Origin: Sphingobacteriales bacterium TSM_CSS
GTDB taxonomy: Bacteria; Bacteroidota; Bacteroidia; Chitinophagales; UBA2359
NCBI GenBank assembly: GCA_002212985.1
Contig: NBMY01000122.1
Span: forward strand, 1-58,695
DNA length: 58,695 bases
Direction: 5' to 3'
Position numbers and translations under genes: made by a program. A model generated the notes under the pieces. The model was given only the letters and a program-made list of their open reading frames with translations, had not been told where the DNA came from and did no database searches. Of this stretch, positions 25,433-34,517 are shown one piece after another. Position 1 is the stretch's first letter. Each line of letters begins with the position of its first letter.

Positions 25433-27001
25433 ATGAGCGATTGGTATTTTGTAGCATCGGGCTTCGGGCAGTTTATTATTTACCTCATTACCCTTATTTT
25501 TCTGGCATCGGCTGCCATTGTGGTAAAAGAGATGCTTCGGTTTATGCTGCACGAAAACGATGCTCTGCGGCAAATGCAAGATAATTTTGGTTATCTCGAC
25601 AAGCAATCACAAACACTGGCAAACAGCTACCAGTTGCTGGTAAAAAACTGTATGCCGGGTATTGCTGTAAACCGCGCCGAGAGTATTTACCTCATAGCTA
25701 TGCAGCAACAGCCCGTTGTGCAAAGCACCCTTTCCGACAATGATGTATTGCATGAAAATGCCTCGGCGGCGGCTAATTTTTTGCGCTATGCCCGCTCGGC
25801 AATGGTGATGCTGGGGCTGTTTGGCACTTTTTACGGGTTAAGCCAAATGGTAGGGCAGATAAGGGTAGTTTTTGACGAAATTAATACCGACACCATACGG
25901 CAACTGCTTGAATCTTACAGCCAGGCTACGCAAAGCATGAAAACCATTCTGGCGCCCATGAAAGATGCCTTTCTTACCAGTTTTTGGGGCTTATTGGGAA
26001 CTATAGTGCTTGGGCTGTTGCTGCTGCCGCTGAACTGGGTAAAGCAACAGTTTTTCTCTAAATTAGAGCAACTTACCGCTACACGCCTCATACCTTTTTT
26101 TAGCCCCCTGCGGCAGGAAACCCAAATACAGCAACTCATAGACAAGGTAACCCTCAATACGCAAATGGTAAACGACATTGCCCGAAGTATGCAACTTACA
26201 TCGGAACATTTATCGGCCGACTATACCAACCTTCGGCAGTTTACCGCCAACCTCAAAACCAGCATTGATGCCTATATTCAGGCGCAAGATGCCCTTTCGC
26301 AAACCATTACGGCCATGCATGGCGCTGTAACGGCCATGGCCGGCAGTGCCGGGCAGGGAACCGAAAACTACAAAATACTGGAGGCCCTAAACCTGCACAA
26401 TGCCACCATCGCACAACTTACCGACCGCCTTTATCATACCGATTTCAGTTTTGCCGACTGGCTGAAAGAAATTATTGCCCTTTCGCAGCAGCAGCACCTG
26501 CAACTTAAGGAAGAACTCAAAAGCATGATTGAACTGTCAAGAAGCAACCTATCCAATGCGCAAAGCGCCGGCAACCGATTCGATATCAGCACCAAAAAGT
26601 TTAAAGATACGCTTGATGCATTGGAGCAAATGCTCAACACATTTGCCGCTATGGTGCAGGAAGCCGTTCAAAAGGAAGTATTGAAATTAGATGAACTGGG
26701 GTTAAAATTACAAGGATTACAAGACCTCATGCGCAATTTAAACATGGAACTGCCTACTCAGTTATCCCGAATGGCCAACACCCTTGATACCACCAATAAA
26801 TTAGCCAACCCTAAGTATGTAGAACAAATAGCCAGAACCATGGCCGACGAAGCCATACAAAAACAAATTGCCGAATATGCCCGCGAATACCAACGGCTTG
26901 AACAACAAATAAACGACCTCGAAAAAAGACTGCAGGATCAACAAACAACAGGGTTTCCGGGCTTTGTAAAACGCATACTTAAATTTTTCGGCCTCTCTTA
27001 A
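25433..27001 (+). CDS. MotA/TolQ/ExbB-family proton channel subunit with long coiled tail, ZorA-like
   Basis: 522 residues. A membrane helix at about 11-33 is followed by a cytoplasmic segment (34-120) and two further helices: about 122-142 with GLFGTFYGL (129-136), and about 181-203 with AFLTSFWGLLGTI, the MotA/ExbB-type channel helix carrying the conserved polar Ser/Thr. From about 205 to 500 the protein is a long helical tail, with heptad-like repeats (QTTGFPGFVKRILKFFG ends the protein). TolQ and ExbB have no such tail; the motor protein ZorA of Zorya anti-phage systems does. It probably forms a pentamer around the two-copy partner encoded next, driven by proton flow. The gap to that gene is 24 bases. 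Defence function is inferred from architecture only; a GldL-type gliding role is unlikely since GldL is short. Confidence 0.75.
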   Translation: MSDWYFVASGFGQFIIYLITLIFLASAAIVVKEMLRFMLHENDALRQMQDNFGYLDKQSQTLANSYQLLVKNCMPGIAVNRAESIYLIAMQQQPVVQSTLSDNDVLHENASAAANFLRYARSAMVMLGLFGTFYGLSQMVGQIRVVFDEINTDTIRQLLESYSQATQSMKTILAPMKDAFLTSFWGLLGTIVLGLLLLPLNWVKQQFFSKLEQLTATRLIPFFSPLRQETQIQQLIDKVTLNTQMVNDIARSMQLTSEHLSADYTNLRQFTANLKTSIDAYIQAQDALSQTITAMHGAVTAMAGSAGQGTENYKILEALNLHNATIAQLTDRLYHTDFSFADWLKEIIALSQQQHLQLKEELKSMIELSRSNLSNAQSAGNRFDISTKKFKDTLDALEQMLNTFAAMVQEAVQKEVLKLDELGLKLQGLQDLMRNLNMELPTQLSRMANTLDTTNKLANPKYVEQIARTMADEAIQKQIAEYAREYQRLEQQINDLEKRLQDQQTTGFPGFVKRILKFFGLS

Positions 27002-27025
27002 CCACTCTTCAAAAGCAATACCCGC

Positions 27026-27706
27026 ATGACAGAACCCGAAAATAACGCCTATCGCCACAGCGGCTTAGTTATTGCCGAAGAGGTAAACTATTGGACTGTT
27101 TTTGTTGATGCTATTTTGTCTTTGTTTATTGTGGCTGTTTTTACCATTGTTTATGATTATTTTTCGGGAGGCGATAACCTGGAATTGCTGGCGGTGCGTG
27201 CCAAACAAAGTGAATTTTTAGATGCCTTTGAAAAAGAATTTGCCCGCGAAATTTCCGATGGTAAAATTACCCACAGCATCAACGGAAACATTCAGCGCCT
27301 GTCGTTTGGTGAAGAAATACTGTTCGACCTTGGCTCAGATACCCTAAAAACCAATGGTAAATTAACGCTTAGCCGATGCCTGAACGTTTTTTCGGCGCTG
27401 GGCAACAACAGCGAACTTTACGACCAAATTATGGTAGAAGGGCATACCGACTCGGTTAGTATTCGAAAATTTAATAACCTATGGAAAAGCGGCATTCGCG
27501 ATAACTGGGATTTATCGGCCGCAAGGTCAAATAATGTTGTGCGTTATTTCATAGGTCATTCGCGTCTCAACCCGGCTTTGTTTTCGGGCGCTGCTTATTC
27601 CTGGTATCAATGGAAACGCGGAACAGAGCCACCCATGAGCCGCAACCGCAAAATAGAAATAGTGCTGGTATATAGCGCAAACTGGAAAAATAAACCCCAA
27701 AATTGA
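27026..27706 (+). CDS. MotB/ZorB-like protein with OmpA peptidoglycan-binding domain
   Basis: 226 residues. A single membrane helix at about 22-45 begins NYWTVFVDAILSLF; D28 follows the W..F.D pattern and would be the proton-carrying aspartate of MotB/ZorB stators. Residues 75-220 form an OmpA-C domain: SFGEEILFDLGSDTL, VEGHTDSVSI, NWDLSAARSNNVVRYFI and SRNRKIEIVLVY, which binds peptidoglycan. Position in an operon directly after the MotA-type gene completes a stator pair. No flagellar, Tol or gliding genes are nearby, so a Zorya-type or other stator-driven system is likely. The TPR gene follows after 58 bases. Confidence 0.78.
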   Translation: MTEPENNAYRHSGLVIAEEVNYWTVFVDAILSLFIVAVFTIVYDYFSGGDNLELLAVRAKQSEFLDAFEKEFAREISDGKITHSINGNIQRLSFGEEILFDLGSDTLKTNGKLTLSRCLNVFSALGNNSELYDQIMVEGHTDSVSIRKFNNLWKSGIRDNWDLSAARSNNVVRYFIGHSRLNPALFSGAAYSWYQWKRGTEPPMSRNRKIEIVLVYSANWKNKPQN

Positions 27707-27764
27707 GATTTCACCCCGCTCTTTCCTATCTTTCCGCTCAATTTTCAATTCAAAATCTTACACA

Positions 27765-28853
27765 ATGTCAAAGGAAAAACGCACTACCGAAGAACTGCAG
27801 GAACAACTGGCACAACTCAACAACACGCTGGAACAACAGCAAAATGCCGAAGAGAAAGACATTGCTGCCCTGTTGGAAACTTCTTCACAACTGGCCGAAA
27901 CCCACTCAGACCTGCGTCAATATTCCGATGCCATTACCTGCCTTGAAAATGCTTTGCCCTTAGCCCGGCAACAGGCAACCGAACCCCCGCCCCAAATTTC
28001 GGAAGCAGATGTACTTTATGAACTGGCAGTAGCCCACCACCGCAATCAGGAAAATTATGGCAAAGCCATGGAGTATGCCTTGCAGGCGCTTGAATTGTTT
28101 GAAACTGCTCATGCCAATGGCAAACTTGCCAAAACCTATCAGCGAATTGGGTTAATTCACATTGCCGAAAACAACTGGGATGCTGCCCTCGATGCCCTTG
28201 AAAAATCGGTAGAATGGGCAGAACGCCTTGAAGACTGGGAAGAATTGGGCGGCACCTACGCCACCATTGCCGATGTGTACCGCATTCAAAACCGGTTTCA
28301 GGAGGCATTAGAGTATTACAAAATGGCCATAGAAAACTATGAAAAATGCGATGCCGACCAATACCTCGGCTCGGTGTACCAGATTATTGCCGAAATTATG
28401 GCACACCACCAAAAGCGCGAGCAGGCGCTGAAATGCTATAGCGAGGCCTCTTTTTACTTTGAAAAAGCCGGCAGCCACGACGAAGCAGCCATTTCAAATG
28501 TTTATGCCGGTAAACTGCTTGCTCAAGTAAGAAAATATTCCGAAGCTATTCACCTGTTTCAAACAGCCATAGGGCAGTTTATCCAAGCCGGTAATCCGTT
28601 TGAAGCCACCAACTGCCATATTCAGATAGCCGCCATTTATGAAGAAGAAAAACAATGGCAAAAGGCGGTGGAAACTTACGAACAAGCTCTGCCCCTTGCG
28701 CAAACTACCGCCGACGAAATACTGATTGATACCATTGAAGATAGCCTTGCACACGCCCTTGAGCAACGTGAACTTACACCAGTTCCGCCTGCGGAACAAG
28801 CAGGCAAAAGCGGCGGCTTTTTAAATAAACTGAAGGGCTTTTTTGGCGGCTAA
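27765..28853 (+). CDS. Soluble TPR-repeat protein, third gene of the stator module
   Basis: 362 residues, no signal or membrane helix. A coiled start (about 5-35, rich in Q, L and E) is followed by about eight TPR-like helical pairs from 55 to 330, e.g. YGKAMEYALQALELFETA, WDAALDALEKSVEWAERL and FQEALEYYKMAIENYEKC. After a flexible PPAEQAGKSGG linker it ends GFLNKLKGFFGG, a basic amphipathic tail that has the same residue spacing as the end of the ZorA-like protein. It is neither ZorC, ZorD nor ZorE. Likely role: scaffold or effector adaptor bound to the stator or membrane. The domain call is firm; the role is inferred. Confidence 0.85.
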   Translation: MSKEKRTTEELQEQLAQLNNTLEQQQNAEEKDIAALLETSSQLAETHSDLRQYSDAITCLENALPLARQQATEPPPQISEADVLYELAVAHHRNQENYGKAMEYALQALELFETAHANGKLAKTYQRIGLIHIAENNWDAALDALEKSVEWAERLEDWEELGGTYATIADVYRIQNRFQEALEYYKMAIENYEKCDADQYLGSVYQIIAEIMAHHQKREQALKCYSEASFYFEKAGSHDEAAISNVYAGKLLAQVRKYSEAIHLFQTAIGQFIQAGNPFEATNCHIQIAAIYEEEKQWQKAVETYEQALPLAQTTADEILIDTIEDSLAHALEQRELTPVPPAEQAGKSGGFLNKLKGFFGG

Positions 28854-28867
28854 CCTGCAGGTTGTGC

Positions 28868-29653
28868 TTATTTGGGCGCATGTGCCGATGCCGTGAGCAT
28901 TACCTCATGGCAGGTGGTTGCCGTTTTTTTGGTAATGGCGCTGCTTACGGTAAGGCAGGTATTGTAAATGCCCGGCTGCCTGAAAGTGTAACGCGGGTTG
29001 CGCTGTTCACTGGTTTTTGAATCGCCGAAATCCCATTCATACGAGTCGAAATTGCCAACCGATGTATTAATGAACAACACTGTAAGGTCATTTATCTCAT
29101 ACGAAAAATCGCAGTTGAGCGAGAAGTCAATTTCGGCACAGGGTCCGGGCAGCCAATAATAAACACCATGGTAGTTTTGGGCAAAGCAGGCGTTCATATA
29201 GGTTTGGTTATCGCAGCCGCAAACAGGATCCCAGGTTACATCGCACAAATCGGGGTCTAAAATTTCAATGTTCTTGCATTTTTGAGAGATGGTTTTACGG
29301 GTATCGTTATCCATAATGGTTAAACAGGTGCGGTAAGACCCCATAGTTTCGTAAGTATGTTCAAACACCTGTTCCGAAACGGTAGTTCCGTCGCCCAAAT
29401 CCCAAATATAGGTAAGCGTATCGTTGTCGGTAGCGTTGGTGTTTTCGTACAAAACAGTTAGCCCCGATACGGTATATTGGTAATCGGTACATAAAGGAGT
29501 TTGTTGCTGTACCTGTTTACCGCCGTTTTGTCCGCTGTTTCGGCAAACATCGGTTGCATTGGCAGTATTTTTACCCGAACTACCCGAAAAGGTAAAGGCA
29601 TACAACCCTACCGACCCGATAAGTAACAATGATATGCCCAGAAATTTATGCAT
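28868..29653 (-). CDS. Secreted PKD-Kazal-PKD protein
   Basis: 261 residues from ATG at 29653; a TTG at 29677 would add 8 residues before the signal peptide. The signal peptide covers about 1-20. A PKD domain (about 60-130, YIWDLGDGTTVSEQVFEHTY) and a second one (about 180-260, YEWDFGDSKTSEQRNPRYTF) flank a Kazal-type segment at about 136-172: CDVTWDPVCGCDNQTYMNAC, then GPC. Kazal domains inhibit serine proteases by a reactive loop; here the cysteine pattern looks near complete. It could defend the cell surface against foreign proteases, or the Kazal fold may serve as a spacer. No T9SS domain is visible. It is convergent with the TPR gene, ending 15 bases from it. Confidence 0.8.
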   Translation of the reverse strand: MHKFLGISLLLIGSVGLYAFTFSGSSGKNTANATDVCRNSGQNGGKQVQQQTPLCTDYQYTVSGLTVLYENTNATDNDTLTYIWDLGDGTTVSEQVFEHTYETMGSYRTCLTIMDNDTRKTISQKCKNIEILDPDLCDVTWDPVCGCDNQTYMNACFAQNYHGVYYWLPGPCAEIDFSLNCDFSYEINDLTVLFINTSVGNFDSYEWDFGDSKTSEQRNPRYTFRQPGIYNTCLTVSSAITKKTATTCHEVMLTASAHAPK

Positions 29654-29967
29654 ATGCTTTGAGTGGAGTTCTTGCAATATTTTTGCGGGCTAAATTTACG
29701 CATATTCATACTATAAAATGCCCCTATATTGAAATTATTTATTTTAAATTCGTTTTTTTATTTCTATTTTATGTGTTAAAGGAGTTGTAAGGGGTGCTGC
29801 TTTTTACCCATTTTTTACAAATGGCAAAACGCCCGCAGTCTGACCTTTTGTTGTTGAACTTTGTGCATGTTTTGGAATTGCGTACAACTGCCCCCTTTGT
29901 TGTATTTGCGTTCTTTAGCAGGGCAGCTATATTATAAATCGAAAAAAGTGGGTAAAAAGTTGCTTTT

Positions 29968-30714
29968 TCAGCCTTTTGGATTCAATTTTTTTCTGGCTGT
30001 TTCGCGGGAGCGTTGTTCTTTCAGTTCAAAGTAAAAGCCTTCCTTTACCATTTGTTCATACTTGGCCTTGTCAAAACTATACAACCGTGCAGCGCGGTGC
30101 GAAACATCTTGCTGAAACTCGTCTAATTCTTTGAGTATGCCCATGCTCAGAATTTTTTTGCGAAAATTGCGCTTGTCGAGCGGAGTTTCCAAAACGGTTT
30201 CGTACAACTTTTGCAGCGCCGAAAGTGGAAACTTTTCGGGCAGCAGTTCAAACCCGATGGGCTGATAACTTACTTTACCCCTTATGCGTTGCAGGCCGGT
30301 TTGCAAAATAAGATCGTGGTCAAAAGCCAGCGGCGGCAGGTGGTTTACCGAAAACCAATGCACATTCTGGGCATCGGAGGCGGCTGTTATTTGTTTATCG
30401 GCAGGTGCAATAAGGGCATAATAAGCCACCGAAATAACCCGCCCGCGGGGGTCGCGGCCCGGGTTGCCAAAGGTGTATAACTGCTCCAAAAAAACATCGG
30501 TCAAGCCGGTTTCTTCTTCCAGTTCGCGCATGGCGGCGGTTTCAACCGGTTCATCCATATCAACAAATCCGCCGGGCAGCGCCCAGCAATCTTTGTAGGG
30601 GTCGGCAGCGCGTTGTATAAGCAGTACTTTCAGGTCGGGTTCTTTATCGTCAAAACCAAACACAACACAGTCCACCGTAACAGACGGGCGCGGATATTCA
30701 TAAGTATAAGGCAT
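29968..30714 (-). CDS. Nudix hydrolase with C-terminal winged helix (NrtR-like)
   Basis: 248 residues from the ATG at 30714; a TTG at 30723 gives 3 more. Residues about 10-145 are a Nudix domain whose box is complete: [20 protein letters not shown] followed by ETGL, so the metal-binding glutamates are present. Residues about 150-248 form a winged-helix-like part ([26 protein letters not shown] order, [18 protein letters not shown]). This is the architecture of NrtR, a regulator of NAD metabolism that binds ADP-ribose, and of related ADP-ribose or sugar regulators. With an intact Nudix box it may be an enzyme, a regulator or both. No NAD genes are adjacent. Two plain intergenic spacers flank it. 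Confidence 0.85.
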   Translation of the reverse strand: MPYTYEYPRPSVTVDCVVFGFDDKEPDLKVLLIQRAADPYKDCWALPGGFVDMDEPVETAAMRELEEETGLTDVFLEQLYTFGNPGRDPRGRVISVAYYALIAPADKQITAASDAQNVHWFSVNHLPPLAFDHDLILQTGLQRIRGKVSYQPIGFELLPEKFPLSALQKLYETVLETPLDKRNFRKKILSMGILKELDEFQQDVSHRAARLYSFDKAKYEQMVKEGFYFELKEQRSRETARKKLNPKG

Positions 30715-30827
30715 AGGCAGCAATTATGGCTTTGTGTATTGCATACACTTTAACAGCAAGAGCAAATTTACCATTTTTTGGCAATACTTACCCTAAAATA
30801 TTAGGTAGACGGGTATAATTTTTCAAA

Positions 30828-32984
30828 TTACCCTGCCTTTACTTTAAAATCTATGGTAAATTGTTGGTTATTTTCTGCCATTTGCAGTAGCAGGTTAGGG
30901 GGGTTAAAGCGGCTGCCATATTGTTTGGCCAACGTTTGGGCACGGTACACAAATTTATGAAGCCCGTAAGCATTTATAAATTGCAGCGTTCCGCCCTGAA
31001 ACGGAGCAAACCCCCATCCGAAAATGCTACCAAGGTTGGCATCGGGCACACTCATTACCACGTTTTCTTCCATACAGCGCACAGTTTCAAGGCATTGTAT
31101 AAACATCAGGCGGTCGGTAAGGTCTTGCATGGGCAGTTGCTGCGGTTGCAGCGGAAAGTGGGTGGTTAATTCGGGCCAAAGGTGTTTTTTGCCATCGGGC
31201 GGATAGTCGTAAAATCCTTGCCCCGATTTTTTTCCGGAACGTTTCAGTTCCTTCACCATTTTTTCGAGCAGGTAGTAGGCCGGCGTTTTTTCATATTCCT
31301 GGCCGGCGGCTTCCATGTCTTTGCGGGCTTGCTCTCGTATATCATATACCAAAGATAACGATACTTCGTCTAACAGGGCAAGGGGTGCCACGGGCATGCC
31401 GGCCTGCAACCCTGCCGATTCTATGCGGCGCGGGTGTTGGCCTTCGGCCAGCAGGGTAACACCTTCCATAACATAGGTGGCAAACACGCGCGAGGTATAA
31501 AACCCTCGACTGTCATTTACCACTATGGGCGTTTTTTTAATTTGCAGCACATAATCAAATGCCTTAGCCAGCGTTTGGGCGTTGGTTTGTTTACCTTTTA
31601 TAATTTCAACCAGTTGCATTTTGTCAACAGGTGAAAAAAAGTGCAAGCCAATAAACTGCTGCGGCCTTACCGATTGTGCGGCTAAACCCGTAATGGGCAA
31701 GGTTGATGTGTTGGAAGCAAAAACGGCATCGGGCAAAATTTGTGCTTCGGCCTCGCTGGTAACGGCAGCCTTTATCTGGCGGTCTTCAAAAACGGCTTCA
31801 ATAATTAAATCGCAACCATGCAAATCGGCTGCATTACCGGTAGGGGTAATACGGTTTAGTATTTGGTTGCGCTGTTCGGTGCTCAAACGCCCTTGGTGCA
31901 CCTGTTTATCGAGCAATTTTACCGAGTATTCCTTACCTTTTTGCGCCTGTTGGGCGGTAACATCTTTCAGCACTACCTCTATACCGGCCATGGCGCTTAC
32001 ATAGGCTATGCCAGACCCCATCATGCCGGCGCCCAAAACACCCACTTTGCGGGTTTTGTGGTGGGCAAAACCCTGCGGGCGGCTGGCGCCCTGGTTAATG
32101 GCATTTAGCTGGAACCAAAAGGCCTGTATCATGTTATCGGATACCTGCCCGCTGAGAAGTTGGGTAAAATAGCGCGATTCTATGCGGCAGGCGGTATCAA
32201 AATCAACTAAGGTGCTTTCTGCAGCCGTGTTCAGAATGGCCTGCGGTGCGGGGTAGTTGTTGTACGTTTTTTTGGTAAGCATGGCGGGTGCAACAGCCAG
32301 CATTTGGGCAATTTTGGGATTTTTGGCATCGCCGCCGGGTATGCGGTAACCTTCGGTATCCCAGGGTTGGCGGGCGTGGGGGTTGGCTTCAATCCATGCT
32401 GCGGCTTGCTGCATCATATCTTCCATATTGGCGGCAAGGGCGTGTATGAGACCATTTTTGAGTGCTTCGTGCGGGCCAGCTTTTTTTCCTTCCATGAGGT
32501 AGGGCGTGGCTGCCTGCAGGCCAATAAGACGCACTAATTTTACCACCCCGCCGGCACCGGGCAGCAGCCCAAGGGTTACTTCGGGCAGGCCTATACGCAG
32601 GCGCTCGTCTTCCAGCGCAATGCGGTAATGGCAGGCCAGCGCCAGTTCATAACCGCCGCCCAAGGCCGCCCCGTTTATGGCTGCTACTACCGGTTTGCCT
32701 ATGGTTTCCAGCATTCTGAACAGCGCTTTTAATTGTTCCGACTCGCGAAAGATGGCTTCGGGCTGATGGCGCAAACCGTAGAGGTACTCCAAATCGCCGC
32801 CGGCCATAAAGGTGCTTTTAGCGGATGTAATAATGATACCCTTTACCGATTGGTTGTTTTTTAACTCGCCAAGGGTTTTAAAAAAGGCATCGGCAAAGCG
32901 TGCGTTAATAACATTGGCAGTTTTGCCGGGGTTATCCAAGGTAATAACCGCTATTTGATTGGGTAAAATATCGTAATAGAGCAT
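30828..32984 (-). CDS. fadJ: Multifunctional beta-oxidation alpha subunit: enoyl-CoA hydratase / 3-hydroxyacyl-CoA dehydrogenase
   Basis: 718 residues from the ATG at 32984; an in-frame TTG at 33026 would add 14 residues that do not fit the family. Residues 1-185 are a crotonase domain (AGGDLEYLYG, GGGYELALACHYRIA, PEVTLGLLPGAGG with the catalytic glutamates). Residues about 305-715 are the 3-hydroxyacyl-CoA dehydrogenase, with GAGMMGSGIAYVSAMAG for NAD binding and GLHFFSPVDKM in the active site. Together they convert enoyl-CoA to 3-ketoacyl-CoA. The next gene upstream in the operon is the thiolase that completes the cycle; the gap is 70 bases. FadB and FadJ differ little at this level; fadJ is used for the common two-gene layout. 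Confidence 0.92.
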   Translation of the reverse strand: MLYYDILPNQIAVITLDNPGKTANVINARFADAFFKTLGELKNNQSVKGIIITSAKSTFMAGGDLEYLYGLRHQPEAIFRESEQLKALFRMLETIGKPVVAAINGAALGGGYELALACHYRIALEDERLRIGLPEVTLGLLPGAGGVVKLVRLIGLQAATPYLMEGKKAGPHEALKNGLIHALAANMEDMMQQAAAWIEANPHARQPWDTEGYRIPGGDAKNPKIAQMLAVAPAMLTKKTYNNYPAPQAILNTAAESTLVDFDTACRIESRYFTQLLSGQVSDNMIQAFWFQLNAINQGASRPQGFAHHKTRKVGVLGAGMMGSGIAYVSAMAGIEVVLKDVTAQQAQKGKEYSVKLLDKQVHQGRLSTEQRNQILNRITPTGNAADLHGCDLIIEAVFEDRQIKAAVTSEAEAQILPDAVFASNTSTLPITGLAAQSVRPQQFIGLHFFSPVDKMQLVEIIKGKQTNAQTLAKAFDYVLQIKKTPIVVNDSRGFYTSRVFATYVMEGVTLLAEGQHPRRIESAGLQAGMPVAPLALLDEVSLSLVYDIREQARKDMEAAGQEYEKTPAYYLLEKMVKELKRSGKKSGQGFYDYPPDGKKHLWPELTTHFPLQPQQLPMQDLTDRLMFIQCLETVRCMEENVVMSVPDANLGSIFGWGFAPFQGGTLQFINAYGLHKFVYRAQTLAKQYGSRFNPPNLLLQMAENNQQFTIDFKVKAG

Positions 32985-33054
32985 ATTGGTATTCAAAAAA
33001 TTAAATTTTACAAATAAGTTGCGCAACCTTCTTAAACAGGCTTTTGCCGGTATT

Positions 33055-34263
33055 TTACACCCGTTCTATAATGGTGGCCACGCCCATGCCGCCGCCTACG
33101 CAAAGGGTTATGAGGGCGGTGCTGCGGTTTCGGCGTTCCAGTTCATCCAACACCGTACCCAGCAGCATGGCACCGGTAGCGCCAAGCGGGTGCCCCATGG
33201 CAATGGCACCGCCGTTTACGTTAAGCAGTTCATCGGGTATATTCATTTCGCGCTGAAACTTGAGCACGGCAGCGGCAAAGGCTTCGTTCATTTCCCAAAG
33301 GTCAATATCGGTGGCGTTCATGCCGGCTTTTGCCAGCGCTTTGCGGGCAGCAGGGGCGGGTCCTTGCAGCATAATGGTAGGCTCATCGGCCAGTACGGCG
33401 GCGGCAACAATGCGGGCGCGGGGTTTTAGCCCAAGGGCGATGCCTTTTTCACGGCTTCCCACCAATACCAACGCCGCACCGTCAACAATGCCCGATGAGT
33501 TGCCGGCGGTATGAACATGGTGAATGGTTTCTACTTCGGGGTAGCGCAGCATGGCTACGGCATCAAAACCCAGTTCGCCGGGCATGGCAAAAGAGGGTGG
33601 CAGGGCGGCCAGTGCTTCCATAGTAGTATCGGGGCGTATGTGTTCATCTTGCGCCAGAATAAGCAGTCCGTTTTGGTCGGTAACGGGTACTATGGAGCGG
33701 TTAAAATAGCCGTTTTTTGCGGCAAATGCCGCCCGCTGCTGCGATTGGAGGGCATAGGCATCGGCCATTTGGCGGGTAAACCCCTCGCGGGTGGCAATAA
33801 GGTCGGCGCTAATGCCTTGCGGCACAAACCCCAGGCGGCGGTTCACTTCGGGGTCGGTAATCCAGGCGCCGCCATCGCTGCCCATAGGCAGACGCGACAT
33901 AGACTCTACCCCGCCGGCTACTACCAAATCTTCCCAACCCGAGCGGATTTTCATGGCGGCCAAGTTGACCGCCTCCAAACCCGATGCGCAAAAGCGGTTG
34001 AGTTGCATACCGCCAATTTTCTGGCTCCAGCCTGCATAAAGTACCGATGTTTTGGCAATATCGGCGCCTTGCTCACCTATGGGGGTAACGCAGCCCAACA
34101 CTACATCGTCTATTTCATCGGTAATTAAGTTAAAGCGACTTTGCAGGTTTCGGTACAAACCGGCCAAGAGGTCAATTGGTTTCACCTCGTACAAGGCACC
34201 GCTTTTTTTACCCCTTCCGCGCGGGGTTCTTATGGCTTCATAAATAAAGGCATCTCGGCTCAT
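33055..34263 (-). CDS. fadI: Acetyl-CoA C-acyltransferase (thiolase)
   Basis: 402 residues, the normal thiolase length. The acyl-accepting cysteine C92 is in [12 protein letters not shown]; the GHPLGATGA histidine motif lies near 350 and the second catalytic cysteine in [11 protein letters not shown] near 390. The enzyme cleaves 3-ketoacyl-CoA to acetyl-CoA and a shortened acyl-CoA. It heads the thiolase-hydratase/dehydrogenase operon. Together with AlkB at 20.8 kb it would allow use of alkane-derived fatty acids. No acyl-CoA dehydrogenase is in the window. Acetoacetyl-CoA thiolases look alike, so symbol is less certain than function. Confidence 0.92.
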   Translation of the reverse strand: MSRDAFIYEAIRTPRGRGKKSGALYEVKPIDLLAGLYRNLQSRFNLITDEIDDVVLGCVTPIGEQGADIAKTSVLYAGWSQKIGGMQLNRFCASGLEAVNLAAMKIRSGWEDLVVAGGVESMSRLPMGSDGGAWITDPEVNRRLGFVPQGISADLIATREGFTRQMADAYALQSQQRAAFAAKNGYFNRSIVPVTDQNGLLILAQDEHIRPDTTMEALAALPPSFAMPGELGFDAVAMLRYPEVETIHHVHTAGNSSGIVDGAALVLVGSREKGIALGLKPRARIVAAAVLADEPTIMLQGPAPAARKALAKAGMNATDIDLWEMNEAFAAAVLKFQREMNIPDELLNVNGGAIAMGHPLGATGAMLLGTVLDELERRNRSTALITLCVGGGMGVATIIERV

Positions 34264-34432
34264 GAATGTTAATTACATTTGGTTAAATGTTGTGTGGGGA
34301 ACAAACGGCAAAACAAGCCAAACGGCAATAAAGTAAGTACAAATACTGCGGCAATTTGTTTGTCTTTGCGCTATTTGCCCGCTAAATTACACCTTTTACG
34401 GTGTGCTTTAAAGCAGTTGCAGTAAAATTTAC

Positions 34433-34440
34433 TATTTTTG
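34433..34440 (+). promoter_or_regulatory. Putative -7 box TATTTTTG of the TMTC-like gene
   Basis: Exact match to TAnnTTTG, 77 bases before the ATG at 34518; TTTA lies 22 bases upstream. The long leader is the weak point. Confidence 0.4.
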
Positions 34441-34517
34441 GGCGCACAATGCCAACTTTTAACAGGGTGCAGGCATTGATGCATACCATAACAACCAACT
34501 TTTTTGAGCAGGTAACC

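Noticed and set aside
25433..27706. GldL-GldM gliding/T9SS motor or Tol-Pal/ExbBD pair
   Set aside because: GldL is a short two-helix protein and GldM is a large periplasmic protein; TolR and ExbD lack an OmpA domain; TolQ and ExbB lack a 300-residue tail.
25433..28853. Complete known Zorya system
   Set aside because: No gene resembling ZorC, ZorD, ZorE, ZorF or ZorG lies next to the ZorAB-like pair; the next gene downstream is a secreted PKD-Kazal protein on the other strand.
33511..34128. Plus-strand open frame opposite the thiolase gene
   Set aside because: Shadow frame; no start signal or domain.
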